From Desulfotignum sp. (GTDB lineage Bacteria; Desulfobacterota; Desulfobacteria; Desulfobacterales; Desulfobacteraceae): 33,184 nucleotides of DNA. Location: the NCBI GenBank assembly GCA_011390615.1, contig JAABSB010000021.1, positions 1-33,184 on the forward strand, in the 5' to 3' direction. The first letter of the stretch is position 1; the number at the start of each line of letters is the position of its first letter. Below the pieces are notes generated by a model, which was not told the origin of the DNA, ran no database searches, and saw nothing but the letters and a program-made list of their open reading frames with translations. Of this stretch, positions 13,244 to 21,622 are shown one piece after another. A program made the position numbers and the translations under genes.

Positions 13244-14158
13244 TCAGATTTCAAGCCATGAATCTGAGTACAGGGTTTCCCCCATGATGACTTTATAGGT
13301 TTTGGCGTAATCTGCCATTTCCTTGTCAAGGCCTTTAATATCCGGCACGTTGCCGTCCATCATGCCCCAGATAAGGTCAACGATATCCTGGCGCTGGCCT
13401 TTGGCAATGGCAGTGAGCTGTTTGTCAAGGGGATCAGCAATAACCGATTTCATACCGTATTTCCAAAGCATGACCATATAGGTCTGGTTTAAAATCGGCC
13501 GCAGGTGTTCCGGGGGCCCGTTGGAAATATTGGACAGACCGCAGGTGGATTTGGCACCCGGTGCGATCTCATCGATCATCATCTGGAAATTAAGCAGGCT
13601 CATGAGCTGCTGCTGCTGGATATTCACCGGTGTTACAATGCCGTCCACCCAGATTTTTTCATTGGGGATACCGGCTTCGTTGGCAAAATATATCAGTTCC
13701 ACCGCCAGGGCGGCCCGCTCGTTTTCATCCCTGGGCAGACCATCGGGCCCCCACATCAGGGCCACAAAGTCCGCTTCATACTGGGCAGCCAGGGGTACCA
13801 TCTTTTCATACCGTTCCGGTCGGGCCATGATGGAGTTGATGATGTGGGGGGCATCAGCCGGTTTGCACACCTTGAGGCCGGCTTCGATGGCATCGATATT
13901 GGAGGAGTCCAGCAGCAGGGGCATGCCGGGTACTGCTTCCTGCACCACATTGACCACCCAGGGCATCAGTTCGGTGCCGAATTTTTTCGCAGGCCCCAGG
14001 TTGATGTCGATGTAGTCCATGCCAAGTTCCTTCTGGCGTACAACTTCCTCTTGAATGGGCACTGGGTTGCGTTTGGCAGGATCAGGCTCCTTGAACTCCT
14101 TTCCGATAACCCGGGAAATGACGTTCAGGCTTTCACCAAATAGAATCATGTTTTCCAT
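13244..14158 (-). CDS. acsE: Methyltetrahydrofolate:corrinoid/iron-sulfur protein methyltransferase
   Basis: 304 residues from the ATG at 14158, preferred over an upstream in-frame ATG at 14191 because AAAGGAT lies about 8 nt ahead and the family starts here (MILFGESLNVISR). It has the pterin-binding dihydropteroate-synthase-like TIM barrel: YIDINLGPA, PLLLDSSNIDAIEAGL, IINSI, VALMWGPDGLP, STCGLSNISNGPP. AcsE moves the methyl group from methyl-THF to the Co(I) corrinoid of the AcsC/AcsD protein, linking the methyl branch to acetyl-CoA synthase. It is slightly longer than the Moorella enzyme (about 262 aa), mostly through a C-terminal addition (DIKGLDKEMADYAKTYKVIM onwards). It sits directly downstream of acsC in the operon. 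Confidence 0.92.
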   Translation of the reverse strand: MENMILFGESLNVISRVIGKEFKEPDPAKRNPVPIQEEVVRQKELGMDYIDINLGPAKKFGTELMPWVVNVVQEAVPGMPLLLDSSNIDAIEAGLKVCKPADAPHIINSIMARPERYEKMVPLAAQYEADFVALMWGPDGLPRDENERAALAVELIYFANEAGIPNEKIWVDGIVTPVNIQQQQLMSLLNFQMMIDEIAPGAKSTCGLSNISNGPPEHLRPILNQTYMVMLWKYGMKSVIADPLDKQLTAIAKGQRQDIVDLIWGMMDGNVPDIKGLDKEMADYAKTYKVIMGETLYSDSWLEI

Positions 14159-14198
14159 GTTCTTATCCTTTTGTAAATTTAAGATTGACACTGAAGAG

Positions 14199-14223
14199 CC
14201 GGGACAAAAAAAATGTCCCGGCG
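14199..14223 (-). repeat. 9-bp hairpin between acsC and acsE
   Basis: GCCGGGACA and TGTCCCGGC form a perfect stem with an A7 loop on the plus strand, just past the acsC stop. No T-tract follows on the minus strand. It may act as an intercistronic mRNA-stability or partial-attenuation element. Confidence 0.6.
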
Positions 14224-14229
14224 CGTATG

Positions 14230-15573
14230 TTACTTTTTTGTTTTGAGGAATGCCGGCAGGTGGGCAGCTTCCCTGGGACCGACAGTAATGGTCCAGCCGG
14301 GCAGCTCTTCTTCCACATCCCCGGCAATGGCAGCGGCATAACCCGGGATGATCAGTTCAGTATGTTTAACTTTGTCCATGATACCGCATTTTTTCACAAA
14401 AATTCCCACGTCATCCCCGCCAAATTTACCTGCAGCCCAGGCAGTAAGCACGGACAGCCCTTCGGAATCTTTGACAAGCAGCCATGCCGGCACCTTGCTG
14501 GCTTCAATTTCGCCGGACACTATAAAGTAGGTCAACGCAAAGTTGGTGGTGACCAGCACCGGTGAGTTTTCATCCGGGTTGTTGATCTCAAAGATGCCTT
14601 CTGTAACCGTCATGGGCCGCTGGGGATCGGTAAAGATGTTGAGCCGTTCCAGCAGCAGCGGGAACAAGGATTCTGTCGTAAAGTCTGACATGACAACAAT
14701 GCCGCCGTATTTGGCCACAAACATGCCTGCAATAAGGGTTTCCATGTCCTGGTTGGATGCCATTTCACAGGGAAATACAATGGTGGGAAATCCCAGGGCT
14801 TTGTTGCCGGCTTTTAATGCAGCCCGGCGGATGGCCACCTGGTCTTCCAGTGCCTGTTTGATTTCCCGGGAACCAGAATCGATCACCAGGTCTTTCAGGC
14901 CCATGCCTGTAAGTTTTTCGGTTAAAGGGATCAACGCTTCCACAGAATCGGCTTTGACTGCCAGGGGCAGGTCTGCGTCTTTGGCCAGGGCACCGAATTC
15001 ATCTGCATTGGCTTCAGTGGCTGCATAGAGCAGCGGGCGTTTGAATCCGGCCGCATCAATACCAGCCTTCATCACGGCAGCATCCTCTGTCATGAGCACC
15101 AGGTTGAATTCTGATTCTGTGGCGATTTTTTTGGCCACGGCCGCAAACGCTTCAGCACCTTTGCCAGCATCCTTGACCACCAGCAGTTCCGGCCGCAGGT
15201 TCAGGCCCACCCTTTCATACTGAAATGCATTGTAGGTTTTCAATGTGGTGTCAAGGGCTGCCGGATCTGTATCAGATCCCACGGTGGCTGCCAGAACAGA
15301 GGGGTTGAAAAAAGTTTTTTCATGCCTGTAGAGAACGGTTTCCCCGCCGGTTGCGGTTTTTCTGACACCTTTTCCCAATGCCACAGGGCGGATGGGGGGG
15401 GCGGATGCTTCAGCCAGCTGTTCTTTTGCTTCATCAGACACATAGGGACAGCTGTCCAGTTCCGCCTTGCCAGATGCCAGGTTCATTGCAAATGCAAGAC
15501 AGGTGGGGACGCCGCACTCCTTGCAGTTGGTCTTGGGCAGGAGTTTGAATATCTGTATACCGGTTAATGCCAT
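14230..15573 (-). CDS. acsC: Corrinoid/iron-sulfur protein large subunit
   Basis: 447 residues. The N-terminus has the [4Fe-4S] motif CX2CX4CX16C (Cys17, Cys20, Cys25, Cys42; TNCKECGVPTC), which reduces inactive Co(II) corrinoid. A TIM-barrel middle follows (VGLNLRPELLVVKDAGKGAE, LVLMTEDAAVMKAGIDAAG, LVIDSGSREIKQALEDQVAIRR), then a B12-binding C-terminal part ending IIPGYAAAIAGDVEEELPGW. The length matches the Moorella protein (446 aa). Together with AcsD it carries the methyl group from AcsE to the A-cluster of AcsB. AAGGAGACTAAC precedes the ATG. It is located between acsB and acsE. Confidence 0.96.
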   Translation of the reverse strand: MALTGIQIFKLLPKTNCKECGVPTCLAFAMNLASGKAELDSCPYVSDEAKEQLAEASAPPIRPVALGKGVRKTATGGETVLYRHEKTFFNPSVLAATVGSDTDPAALDTTLKTYNAFQYERVGLNLRPELLVVKDAGKGAEAFAAVAKKIATESEFNLVLMTEDAAVMKAGIDAAGFKRPLLYAATEANADEFGALAKDADLPLAVKADSVEALIPLTEKLTGMGLKDLVIDSGSREIKQALEDQVAIRRAALKAGNKALGFPTIVFPCEMASNQDMETLIAGMFVAKYGGIVVMSDFTTESLFPLLLERLNIFTDPQRPMTVTEGIFEINNPDENSPVLVTTNFALTYFIVSGEIEASKVPAWLLVKDSEGLSVLTAWAAGKFGGDDVGIFVKKCGIMDKVKHTELIIPGYAAAIAGDVEEELPGWTITVGPREAAHLPAFLKTKK

Positions 15574-15608
15574 GTTAGTCTCCTTAAAATTTATACAACC
15601 ATATGGTA

Positions 15609-15651
15609 AAGGCGGGGCAGATTGATATCTGGTGGAATACTGTCCCGCCTT
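15609..15651 (-). repeat. 12-bp hairpin between acsB and acsC
   Basis: AAGGCGGGGCAG pairs with CTGTCCCGCCTT (one G-U) around a 19-nt loop. It ends about 12 bp before the acsB stop codon region and has no T-tract on the minus strand, so it is more likely a stability element than a terminator. Confidence 0.55.
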
Positions 15652-15663
15652 GGTGTTAAATGC

Positions 15664-17877
15664 CTATCCCACTATGGGGTCCATGTTCAGGGCCGGATGG
15701 CCTTTTTCCTGGAGAAAGGGGAGAATTTCCTCTTCGGTAATGCCCACGGTTTCATCGGCAATCATGTCAAACAGGCCGGGAACACCCATCTCTTCACCCC
15801 TGGCAACGATTCTGTCCTTGAGCTCTTCTTTGAGCATTTTGGGCATCCAGACCATCCGCAACAGCCCGCCGTCACCAACGATAAATTTACCCTGGGTGAT
15901 GTTGTGTTTTGAATGGCCCACAAAGCCGGGAGAAGATGCGCCGCCGCCCATGACACCGGCCAGGGTGGTGAACTTCATGCCGCAGGGTGTTTCGCCTGTG
16001 TAGTCACGGCCAACGGTCATGACCCCGTTGCATGACGGCAGCAGGGCGGCAATACATTCGCAGCACCCGCAGGTGGTCATGGGATCATGGACCAGGGAAT
16101 AAAAGTTGTAATGGGTGACAGCCCCTCTGGAGGCCTTGTATACGAAATCATTCACCCCTTTCCATTGTCCCAGTTTGGGATCCAGGCATTCGCCTTTTTC
16201 TATGGGCTGGTTGGGACCGGTGGGGTTGATCTCATAGGAAGCTTTGCAGTCCATCCAGTTATAGGCACCGCACAGCCCGGTTCTTTCCGGGGATACAGAG
16301 CACACATGGCTGGGGGCAAAGGACTGGCAGAGGGTGCATGAGTAGTATGTTTCAACATCCTCATCCCGCATGTTGTCAACCCGGGCATCCCGTGCCAGGT
16401 AGTTTTCTCTGGCCGTTGCGGTCATCTTGTCCACATCTTCGGGTTTGGTGTAGAGTGTGACCTGAACCTTGTCCACAATCTTGTTGAAATCCTGGTGGAA
16501 CTTGGCATGAAGCACCACACCGATATCCTTGAGGGTGAAGCCTTTTTCAATGGCAGCCTTTGAGATCCGCACCCAGGAGATATCCCTTTGTCCAATGTGC
16601 ATGATGCCCTGGATGTAGTTAATCAGATGGTGGATCTGACGTTCCATGATAGGTTCAAAATCATCCTGGAACTCTCTGCCTGCAATCTGGACAAATATCC
16701 CCAGGGGAAAAGTTCCCCCTTCCTTGATATCTGCAATGTCCGGACCGATAATTTCTACTTTGCCGTCTTCAATGGCATTCATGTCCGCCATTTTCACAAG
16801 CTCGGTGCACTGGGTTTTTCCACCGCCGCACTGGGCATACAGATCTGCGCCCCTGACACGTTCTCCTTCATAGGCCGGTCCGAATGCGCAGGGAATATCG
16901 ATTTCAGAAACCTGGACCTTGAGTCCTCGGACCTCAACCGATTTCTGGACCATATCTTCGTGGGCCACCGGTGCCACCACATGCTCGTAGGTACAGATAC
17001 CAGTGGGCAGGATTTCGGGAATTTCCGTGTCAGCAATGGTGGGGAAACCCCAGTTAACACAACCGGCAGCAGCAACTCCCCATTCGGTTCCCACATCCCC
17101 CAGGGCGTTTACAAAGGCAAATACCCGGTCTTTGTTATATTTAAGGATGGTTTTGAAATCACCGGGTTTTACACCGCCGAATGCCATGGCAGCTCTGTTG
17201 GCAAACCCCAGGGCAAATACTGCAGAGGAAATATCCGGGCCGAACGGCACGATACGGGTGTTCCAACCGATCTGCATGCCGGCATCCAGGCACTGCTGTA
17301 TAAGGGTTTTGCCATTGTGGTTGGCGGCACAGAAAATATATAGGGAGCGCTTCTGGTAGTCTTCCACAATCATTTTGGCAATTTCTTTGTTGGGTGCAGC
17401 ACCCACCATGGCGGCAAATCCAGGGGCGGAACCATCCACGAATTCAACACCGCGCTTACGCAGGATAGTGTCATCTGCAGCGCCCACCCAGAGCTTGCCG
17501 TTTTCAATGTCCGGGTCTTCCTGGGCAATGTAAAAATCTGGTTCATTCAGATACCGCAGCGCTTCTTTGACTTCATAGGAGATGATACCGGCCATGCCTG
17601 CGTCCAGAAGCGGCCCAAGGTACGGTAGCCAGTTTTTTAGCTTGAGATGGGGAGGTAAAAGACCCCTGGCAAATTCCATGGGTTTTTTCAGATCTTCCAA
17701 GGTTTCACATTTCAGTCCGGTCAGAGAATAGATCACCGGCAGATAGTAAGCTGTGTTGGGAAATCCCACTTTTGTGCTGGCATCATAGGTCTGAAGCGCC
17801 TTTTCAAGTTCACCTTCCACCTGTGAAACCACTTTGTAGCCACCCTGAATAGCAGCAAATGCGATTAATTTAGACAT
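15664..17877 (-). CDS. acsB: Acetyl-CoA synthase (CODH/ACS beta subunit)
   Basis: 737 residues, the full length of bacterial AcsB (Moorella 729). The A-cluster ligands are all present: Cys514, Cys517, Cys526 and Cys536 (YYSCTLCQSFAPSHVCSVSP, TGLCG) and the Cys603-Gly-Cys605 pair that holds the distal nickel. These line up with Moorella 506/509/518/528 and 595/597 with a constant +8 offset. The N-terminal CODH-contact domain is present (MSKLIAFAAIQGGYKVV), so this is the bacterial rather than the archaeal short form. It makes or cleaves acetyl-CoA from CO, the methyl group on the corrinoid protein, and CoA, in complex with CooS. Start supported by AAGGAGG upstream. Cytoplasmic. Confidence 0.97.
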   Translation of the reverse strand: MSKLIAFAAIQGGYKVVSQVEGELEKALQTYDASTKVGFPNTAYYLPVIYSLTGLKCETLEDLKKPMEFARGLLPPHLKLKNWLPYLGPLLDAGMAGIISYEVKEALRYLNEPDFYIAQEDPDIENGKLWVGAADDTILRKRGVEFVDGSAPGFAAMVGAAPNKEIAKMIVEDYQKRSLYIFCAANHNGKTLIQQCLDAGMQIGWNTRIVPFGPDISSAVFALGFANRAAMAFGGVKPGDFKTILKYNKDRVFAFVNALGDVGTEWGVAAAGCVNWGFPTIADTEIPEILPTGICTYEHVVAPVAHEDMVQKSVEVRGLKVQVSEIDIPCAFGPAYEGERVRGADLYAQCGGGKTQCTELVKMADMNAIEDGKVEIIGPDIADIKEGGTFPLGIFVQIAGREFQDDFEPIMERQIHHLINYIQGIMHIGQRDISWVRISKAAIEKGFTLKDIGVVLHAKFHQDFNKIVDKVQVTLYTKPEDVDKMTATARENYLARDARVDNMRDEDVETYYSCTLCQSFAPSHVCSVSPERTGLCGAYNWMDCKASYEINPTGPNQPIEKGECLDPKLGQWKGVNDFVYKASRGAVTHYNFYSLVHDPMTTCGCCECIAALLPSCNGVMTVGRDYTGETPCGMKFTTLAGVMGGGASSPGFVGHSKHNITQGKFIVGDGGLLRMVWMPKMLKEELKDRIVARGEEMGVPGLFDMIADETVGITEEEILPFLQEKGHPALNMDPIVG

Positions 17878-17961
17878 ATTCCTTATTCCTCCTTCGTTGA
17901 GGATTTATTGTAGTTATCTGTTTCCTGTTTTTATATCGTAACATCCTGATTTTTATTGTTA

Positions 17962-19998
17962 TCAGGCTTCCAGTTTCTGCCGGTCGGTCATATCCATCAA
18001 TACCCGTTCTCTGGCCTTATCGATACCCAGTGCTTTTCTTTTCTTGTCGATGTGGGCGATCATGAGGCGGGCATGTTTAATCGGATCTATTTCAAGATCC
18101 CATTTGCCGCCATATATCTTTTCCATTTCTTTGGAAATATAATCATGGAATACCGGGGCCCCGGAAGTCGGCAGTGTAACACCAAATACGGTATATACGC
18201 CTGATGCAACAAAATAGTGACCGATGGAAATGGCTTTTTCACTCATCCATTCAGGTGCACTTCCTGCAGCAGGCAGATCACATATATCGTTGCCCAGTCC
18301 GCCGGCTTTGACCACTTCGGTTGCGGCAAGGAGGATCCGGCTGTTATCTACACAGGATCCAAGGTGGAGTACCGGTGGAATTCCAACGGTTTCGCAGATT
18401 TCAGCCAGTCCTGGTCCACAGTGTACCGCCGCTGATTCAGGCGTCAGCAGTCCTTCCATGGCGCAGGCGATCGCATTACAGCCGGTGGTAAGAACGATGA
18501 CATCGTTTTTGATAAGCTCCTTGACTACCCGGATATGACCGTCATTGTGTTTGGTTCTGGCATTGTTACAGCCAACTACACCGGCAATACCACGAATACG
18601 TCCGTTGATGATATTGTCATTCAGGGTATAGTAAGTACCGCGGAAACTTCCGCCCAGGTGATATTGAATGGATTCGACACCAAAACCGGCAATCTGCTGG
18701 GTTTTATATGGCGGGATCATGATATCAGCCCCCCGGTTGGCAAAATTATCTATCGCCAGTTTGACAATACGTTTGGCATCTTCAAGGGCATGGTGTTCAT
18801 CAAATTCGATATGAATAACATTGTCTTGTTCCATTTTTGCAATGGGATGGGTGGTGATGAGTTTGGTATGGAAGCACTTGGCGACATTGGCGAGATTCTG
18901 CATGATACACTGGATATCCACGACCATGGCATCACAGGCGCCGGTAATGATTGCCAGTTCCTGCTGGAGGAATGTGGCTGCAGTCGGAATTCCGTGTCTC
19001 TGGAGCATTTCATTTGCGGTACAACAGATACCGCCCAGCTGTATACCTGCCGCCCCTTTTTCTTTGGCATAGTTGAGCATTTCTTCGGATTGGGCGACGG
19101 CAACAATGATCTCAGAAAGAATCGGTTCATGTCCGTGAACAATAATATTGACATGGTCTTCTTTCATGATCCCCAGATTTGCTTCAGACTGAAGGGGATA
19201 AGGTGTGCCGAAAAGTACATCCTGCAGATCGGTGGCCAGCATGGAACCGCCCCAGCCATCAGCCAGTGCCGCACGGGTTCCTTGCTTCATGAGGTTTTTA
19301 TAATCCTGGTCAACCCCCATGTGGGTCCGATGCATGATTTCAACAATTTCCCTGTCAATGTTTCTGGGAAGTACCCCTTGTTTTTTCCATTTTTCATACA
19401 GGGTTCCAGGTGCGCGTTTCAAATATAAAAGTTCACCTTCTGGTTTTCCCCATTCTCTGAGGGCAACATCGGCAACCTCAAGCGCAATTTCATCCAGATC
19501 TCTGTCTTTTGTTTCCCCGTCGACCTCAACGGTTGTATCAACGCCCAGATGCGGGGCAATGTCCAGCAGCTTTTGGGTGTCCTTTATCTTGTATGCGTCT
19601 GTTTCTTTCCTGGCAGCCGACATGAACACTTCTGCCACGCAACGACCATGATCAGAATGTGCAGATGCACCACCTGCAATCATCCGGATGAAGTTTCTGG
19701 CAGCAATGGTATTGGGTGTGGCGCCGCAAAGCCCTTTTCTGGTATCTTCTCCTTCAATACCCCCCTTGGGTAATGGAAGTCTGCAAGGCCCCATTGAGCA
19801 GTTTTTACAGCAAATACCCTGGATACCGATCGCACAGGGTTTCATGCTGAAGGCTCTATCAAAAACCGTATCAATCCCTAACCGTTGCGCACGGGCCTGC
19901 AATTCCTGGGTACCCAAGTCTATGGAGACTTCTTGTGGGTCAGCCAGTTTGGGTGCTTTTTCTGATTTAGCAACACGTGCTTTTTTATTTTCTACCAT
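17962..19998 (-). CDS. cooS: Ni-dependent carbon monoxide dehydrogenase catalytic subunit
   Basis: 678 residues of the anaerobic Ni-CODH family (also AcsA). The N-terminal B/D-cluster cysteines are Cys55, Cys63, Cys64, Cys67 and Cys72 (CAIGIQGICCKNCSMGPCRLP region). C-cluster elements follow: VNIIVHGHEPILSE, GIQLGGICCTANEML, GVVGCNNART, VLTTGCNAIACAMEGLL, VLHLGSCVDNSRI. It interconverts CO2 and CO at the NiFe4S4 C-cluster and channels CO to AcsB. AcsB-linked genomic position and length indicate the CODH/ACS type rather than a monofunctional CooS. AGGAGGAGG lies about 10 nt before the ATG. It sits between acsD and acsB. Confidence 0.97.
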   Translation of the reverse strand: MVENKKARVAKSEKAPKLADPQEVSIDLGTQELQARAQRLGIDTVFDRAFSMKPCAIGIQGICCKNCSMGPCRLPLPKGGIEGEDTRKGLCGATPNTIAARNFIRMIAGGASAHSDHGRCVAEVFMSAARKETDAYKIKDTQKLLDIAPHLGVDTTVEVDGETKDRDLDEIALEVADVALREWGKPEGELLYLKRAPGTLYEKWKKQGVLPRNIDREIVEIMHRTHMGVDQDYKNLMKQGTRAALADGWGGSMLATDLQDVLFGTPYPLQSEANLGIMKEDHVNIIVHGHEPILSEIIVAVAQSEEMLNYAKEKGAAGIQLGGICCTANEMLQRHGIPTAATFLQQELAIITGACDAMVVDIQCIMQNLANVAKCFHTKLITTHPIAKMEQDNVIHIEFDEHHALEDAKRIVKLAIDNFANRGADIMIPPYKTQQIAGFGVESIQYHLGGSFRGTYYTLNDNIINGRIRGIAGVVGCNNARTKHNDGHIRVVKELIKNDVIVLTTGCNAIACAMEGLLTPESAAVHCGPGLAEICETVGIPPVLHLGSCVDNSRILLAATEVVKAGGLGNDICDLPAAGSAPEWMSEKAISIGHYFVASGVYTVFGVTLPTSGAPVFHDYISKEMEKIYGGKWDLEIDPIKHARLMIAHIDKKRKALGIDKARERVLMDMTDRQKLEA

Positions 19999-20059
19999 TA
20001 GAGGTTCCTCCTCCTGTTAATTTGGTAATTAGTTTAATGTTACATCAATTTTGATGTCT

Positions 20060-21622
20060 TTATGCTTTGCCTCTTCTATGCGTTCTATCGAGGCTTTCTA
20101 AAATTTTTTCAAGGTCTGTTTTTTGGAATTTTGCTGCTGTCTTGGGAACAGTAGATTCGGGTGCCGCTTCTCTTGCAGCCGCTGCTTTTTCTTTTTCAGC
20201 CGCCCGTTTTTCTCTGATAGCCTGTTCTTCAGCTTCACGCTTGGCTACGGCATCTTTTTGTGCCTTTTTCTCTGCGTCTGCTTTTGCCTTTGCATCGGCG
20301 TCCGCTTTTGCCTTTGCATCGGCTTCCGCTTTTGCCTTTGCATCCGCATCCGCTTTTGCCTTGGCTTCAGCATCCGCTTTTGCTTTTGCCTCTGCATCCG
20401 CTTTTGCTTTTGCTTCCGCTTCTGGATCTTTGGCAGGCGGCGCTTCCTTGGCTACAGGTTCAGGGGCAGCTTCTGCTTTGGGAGCCGGGGCTGGTTTGGC
20501 TGCGGCTTTTGGAGCGGCAGGTTTTGCTTCCTCCTTTTTGGCCGGGGCCGCTTTTTTAGCCGGTGCTTTCTTTTCTTCTTCCTTGATGGTCAGATCAGGT
20601 TCCGGGGCCAGGGCAGCAAAATCAATCTCCACATCATCCAGCTGCTTGGCAATACTTGGCACATCCATGGCAGATCCGCCGTCTGAGATTAAATTGATGA
20701 AAGCTTTAACCAGTTTGATGGATTCGGGATGGCGCATGATCAGGATGCTGGAGCCGGACATAAGATAGGCAACAGCCCCCACTGCCTCCATGAGAATGGC
20801 CCGGCGTTCAGGATCACCCAGTTCCGGTGCTTCTTCCACAGTGAGCTTGGCTTCCTTGCATTTCCATACCTCATTTCCCAGGTTGTTGATCATGGGGTTC
20901 TGGAGTTTGTCATCACCCTGGGTCATGGCTGCCTGGATCAGACGTTCCATGACCGAGTAGGAATATTCCAGACCATATCCCAGACCCCCTGTGGTGGGAT
21001 CCACAATCACCTTGTCCAGGGAGACCCCCAGATTTTCCAGCAGAATGTTCACCTGCTTTGCCAGGTTGACGTCAATGGGGGAAGAAGAAATAATGGTATG
21101 CCCATACCCCATGGCAGCAGCACCGATACTTTTGTGGTTTTTTTCTTCCACCGGTCCCAGCACCAGGTTGTGGCCGTCACAGACCTCACTCACCTTTTTC
21201 AGGGTATCGGCATCTTTGGCCGGTACGGCACAGCCCCAAACAATAAGGGGGACGTTGACAGCTTCGCTGACTTTTTTTACAGTTTGTGCAGCATCGTCCG
21301 GGCTGGCATCTCTGTCATTGGGATCGGTGCTTTTGAGCTGAAGCACAATGGCCTGGGCACCGTATTCATCAACACATTTTTTGGCCCATGCCGCAGGATC
21401 GGAAAGCACGTCCTTGAAAGGTGCTTTGGCAGCTTCAGGCCAGTCTTCTGGTTCCATGTCCCAGATTTCCATGGCAATGACGGGTTTGTTGGGCATCTCT
21501 CCTTCGAACTGGTAAAACGGATAACTTGTCTGGCCGCCGACAGTCAGAGCGGCATCACCTTTTCCAATGGTGATGCCTTTGATGGCGCCGGCATATGTTT
21601 CTTTGTTTATTTCAAATCCCAC
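20060..21622 (-). CDS. acsD: Corrinoid/iron-sulfur protein small subunit with long TolA-like C-terminal extension
   Basis: 520 residues, starting at GTG (21622) behind AGGAGGT. Residues 1 to about 345 match AcsD in full: PVIAMEIWDMEPEDWPEAAK, LVLGPVEEKNHKSIGAAAMG, VIVDPTTGGLGYGLEYSYSVMERLIQAA, YLMSGSSILIMRHPES. AcsD pairs with AcsC to hold the corrinoid. Normal AcsD ends near 310-325. Here about 175 residues follow: a Lys/Ala/Pro linker (about 346-400, KKAPAKKAAPAKKEE type), an octapeptide repeat region (401-458, units like AEAKAKAD or ADAKAKAE), a charged helix, and a distinct end FQKTDLEKILESLDRTHRRGKA. The extension resembles TolA/TonB linkers and should be a long highly charged helix. It is first in the acs operon, divergent from fhs. 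Confidence 0.94.
   Translation of the reverse strand: MGFEINKETYAGAIKGITIGKGDAALTVGGQTSYPFYQFEGEMPNKPVIAMEIWDMEPEDWPEAAKAPFKDVLSDPAAWAKKCVDEYGAQAIVLQLKSTDPNDRDASPDDAAQTVKKVSEAVNVPLIVWGCAVPAKDADTLKKVSEVCDGHNLVLGPVEEKNHKSIGAAAMGYGHTIISSSPIDVNLAKQVNILLENLGVSLDKVIVDPTTGGLGYGLEYSYSVMERLIQAAMTQGDDKLQNPMINNLGNEVWKCKEAKLTVEEAPELGDPERRAILMEAVGAVAYLMSGSSILIMRHPESIKLVKAFINLISDGGSAMDVPSIAKQLDDVEIDFAALAPEPDLTIKEEEKKAPAKKAAPAKKEEAKPAAPKAAAKPAPAPKAEAAPEPVAKEAPPAKDPEAEAKAKADAEAKAKADAEAKAKADADAKAKAEADAKAKADADAKAKADAEKKAQKDAVAKREAEEQAIREKRAAEKEKAAAAREAAPESTVPKTAAKFQKTDLEKILESLDRTHRRGKA
20271..20414 (-). repeat. 24-nt tandem repeat, about six units, inside acsD
   Basis: Units of the form TCNGCNTCCGCTTTTGCNTT (plus-strand view, 24-nt period) recur with few changes and encode the Ala/Lys/Asp octapeptides of the AcsD extension. 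The regular period predicts copy-number change by slippage between strains. Confidence 0.8.

Noticed and set aside
18535-19428. 297-codon plus-strand frame inside cooS
   Set aside because: Antisense to a clear CODH gene; no recognisable domain.
20271-20414. CRISPR-like regular repeats
   Set aside because: Period is 24 nt with no unique spacers and it is in frame within acsD; a coding tandem repeat.
20067-20768. Large Ala/Ser/Phe-rich open frame on the plus strand
   Set aside because: It is the antisense shadow of the acsD repeat region; the repeats keep several frames open.
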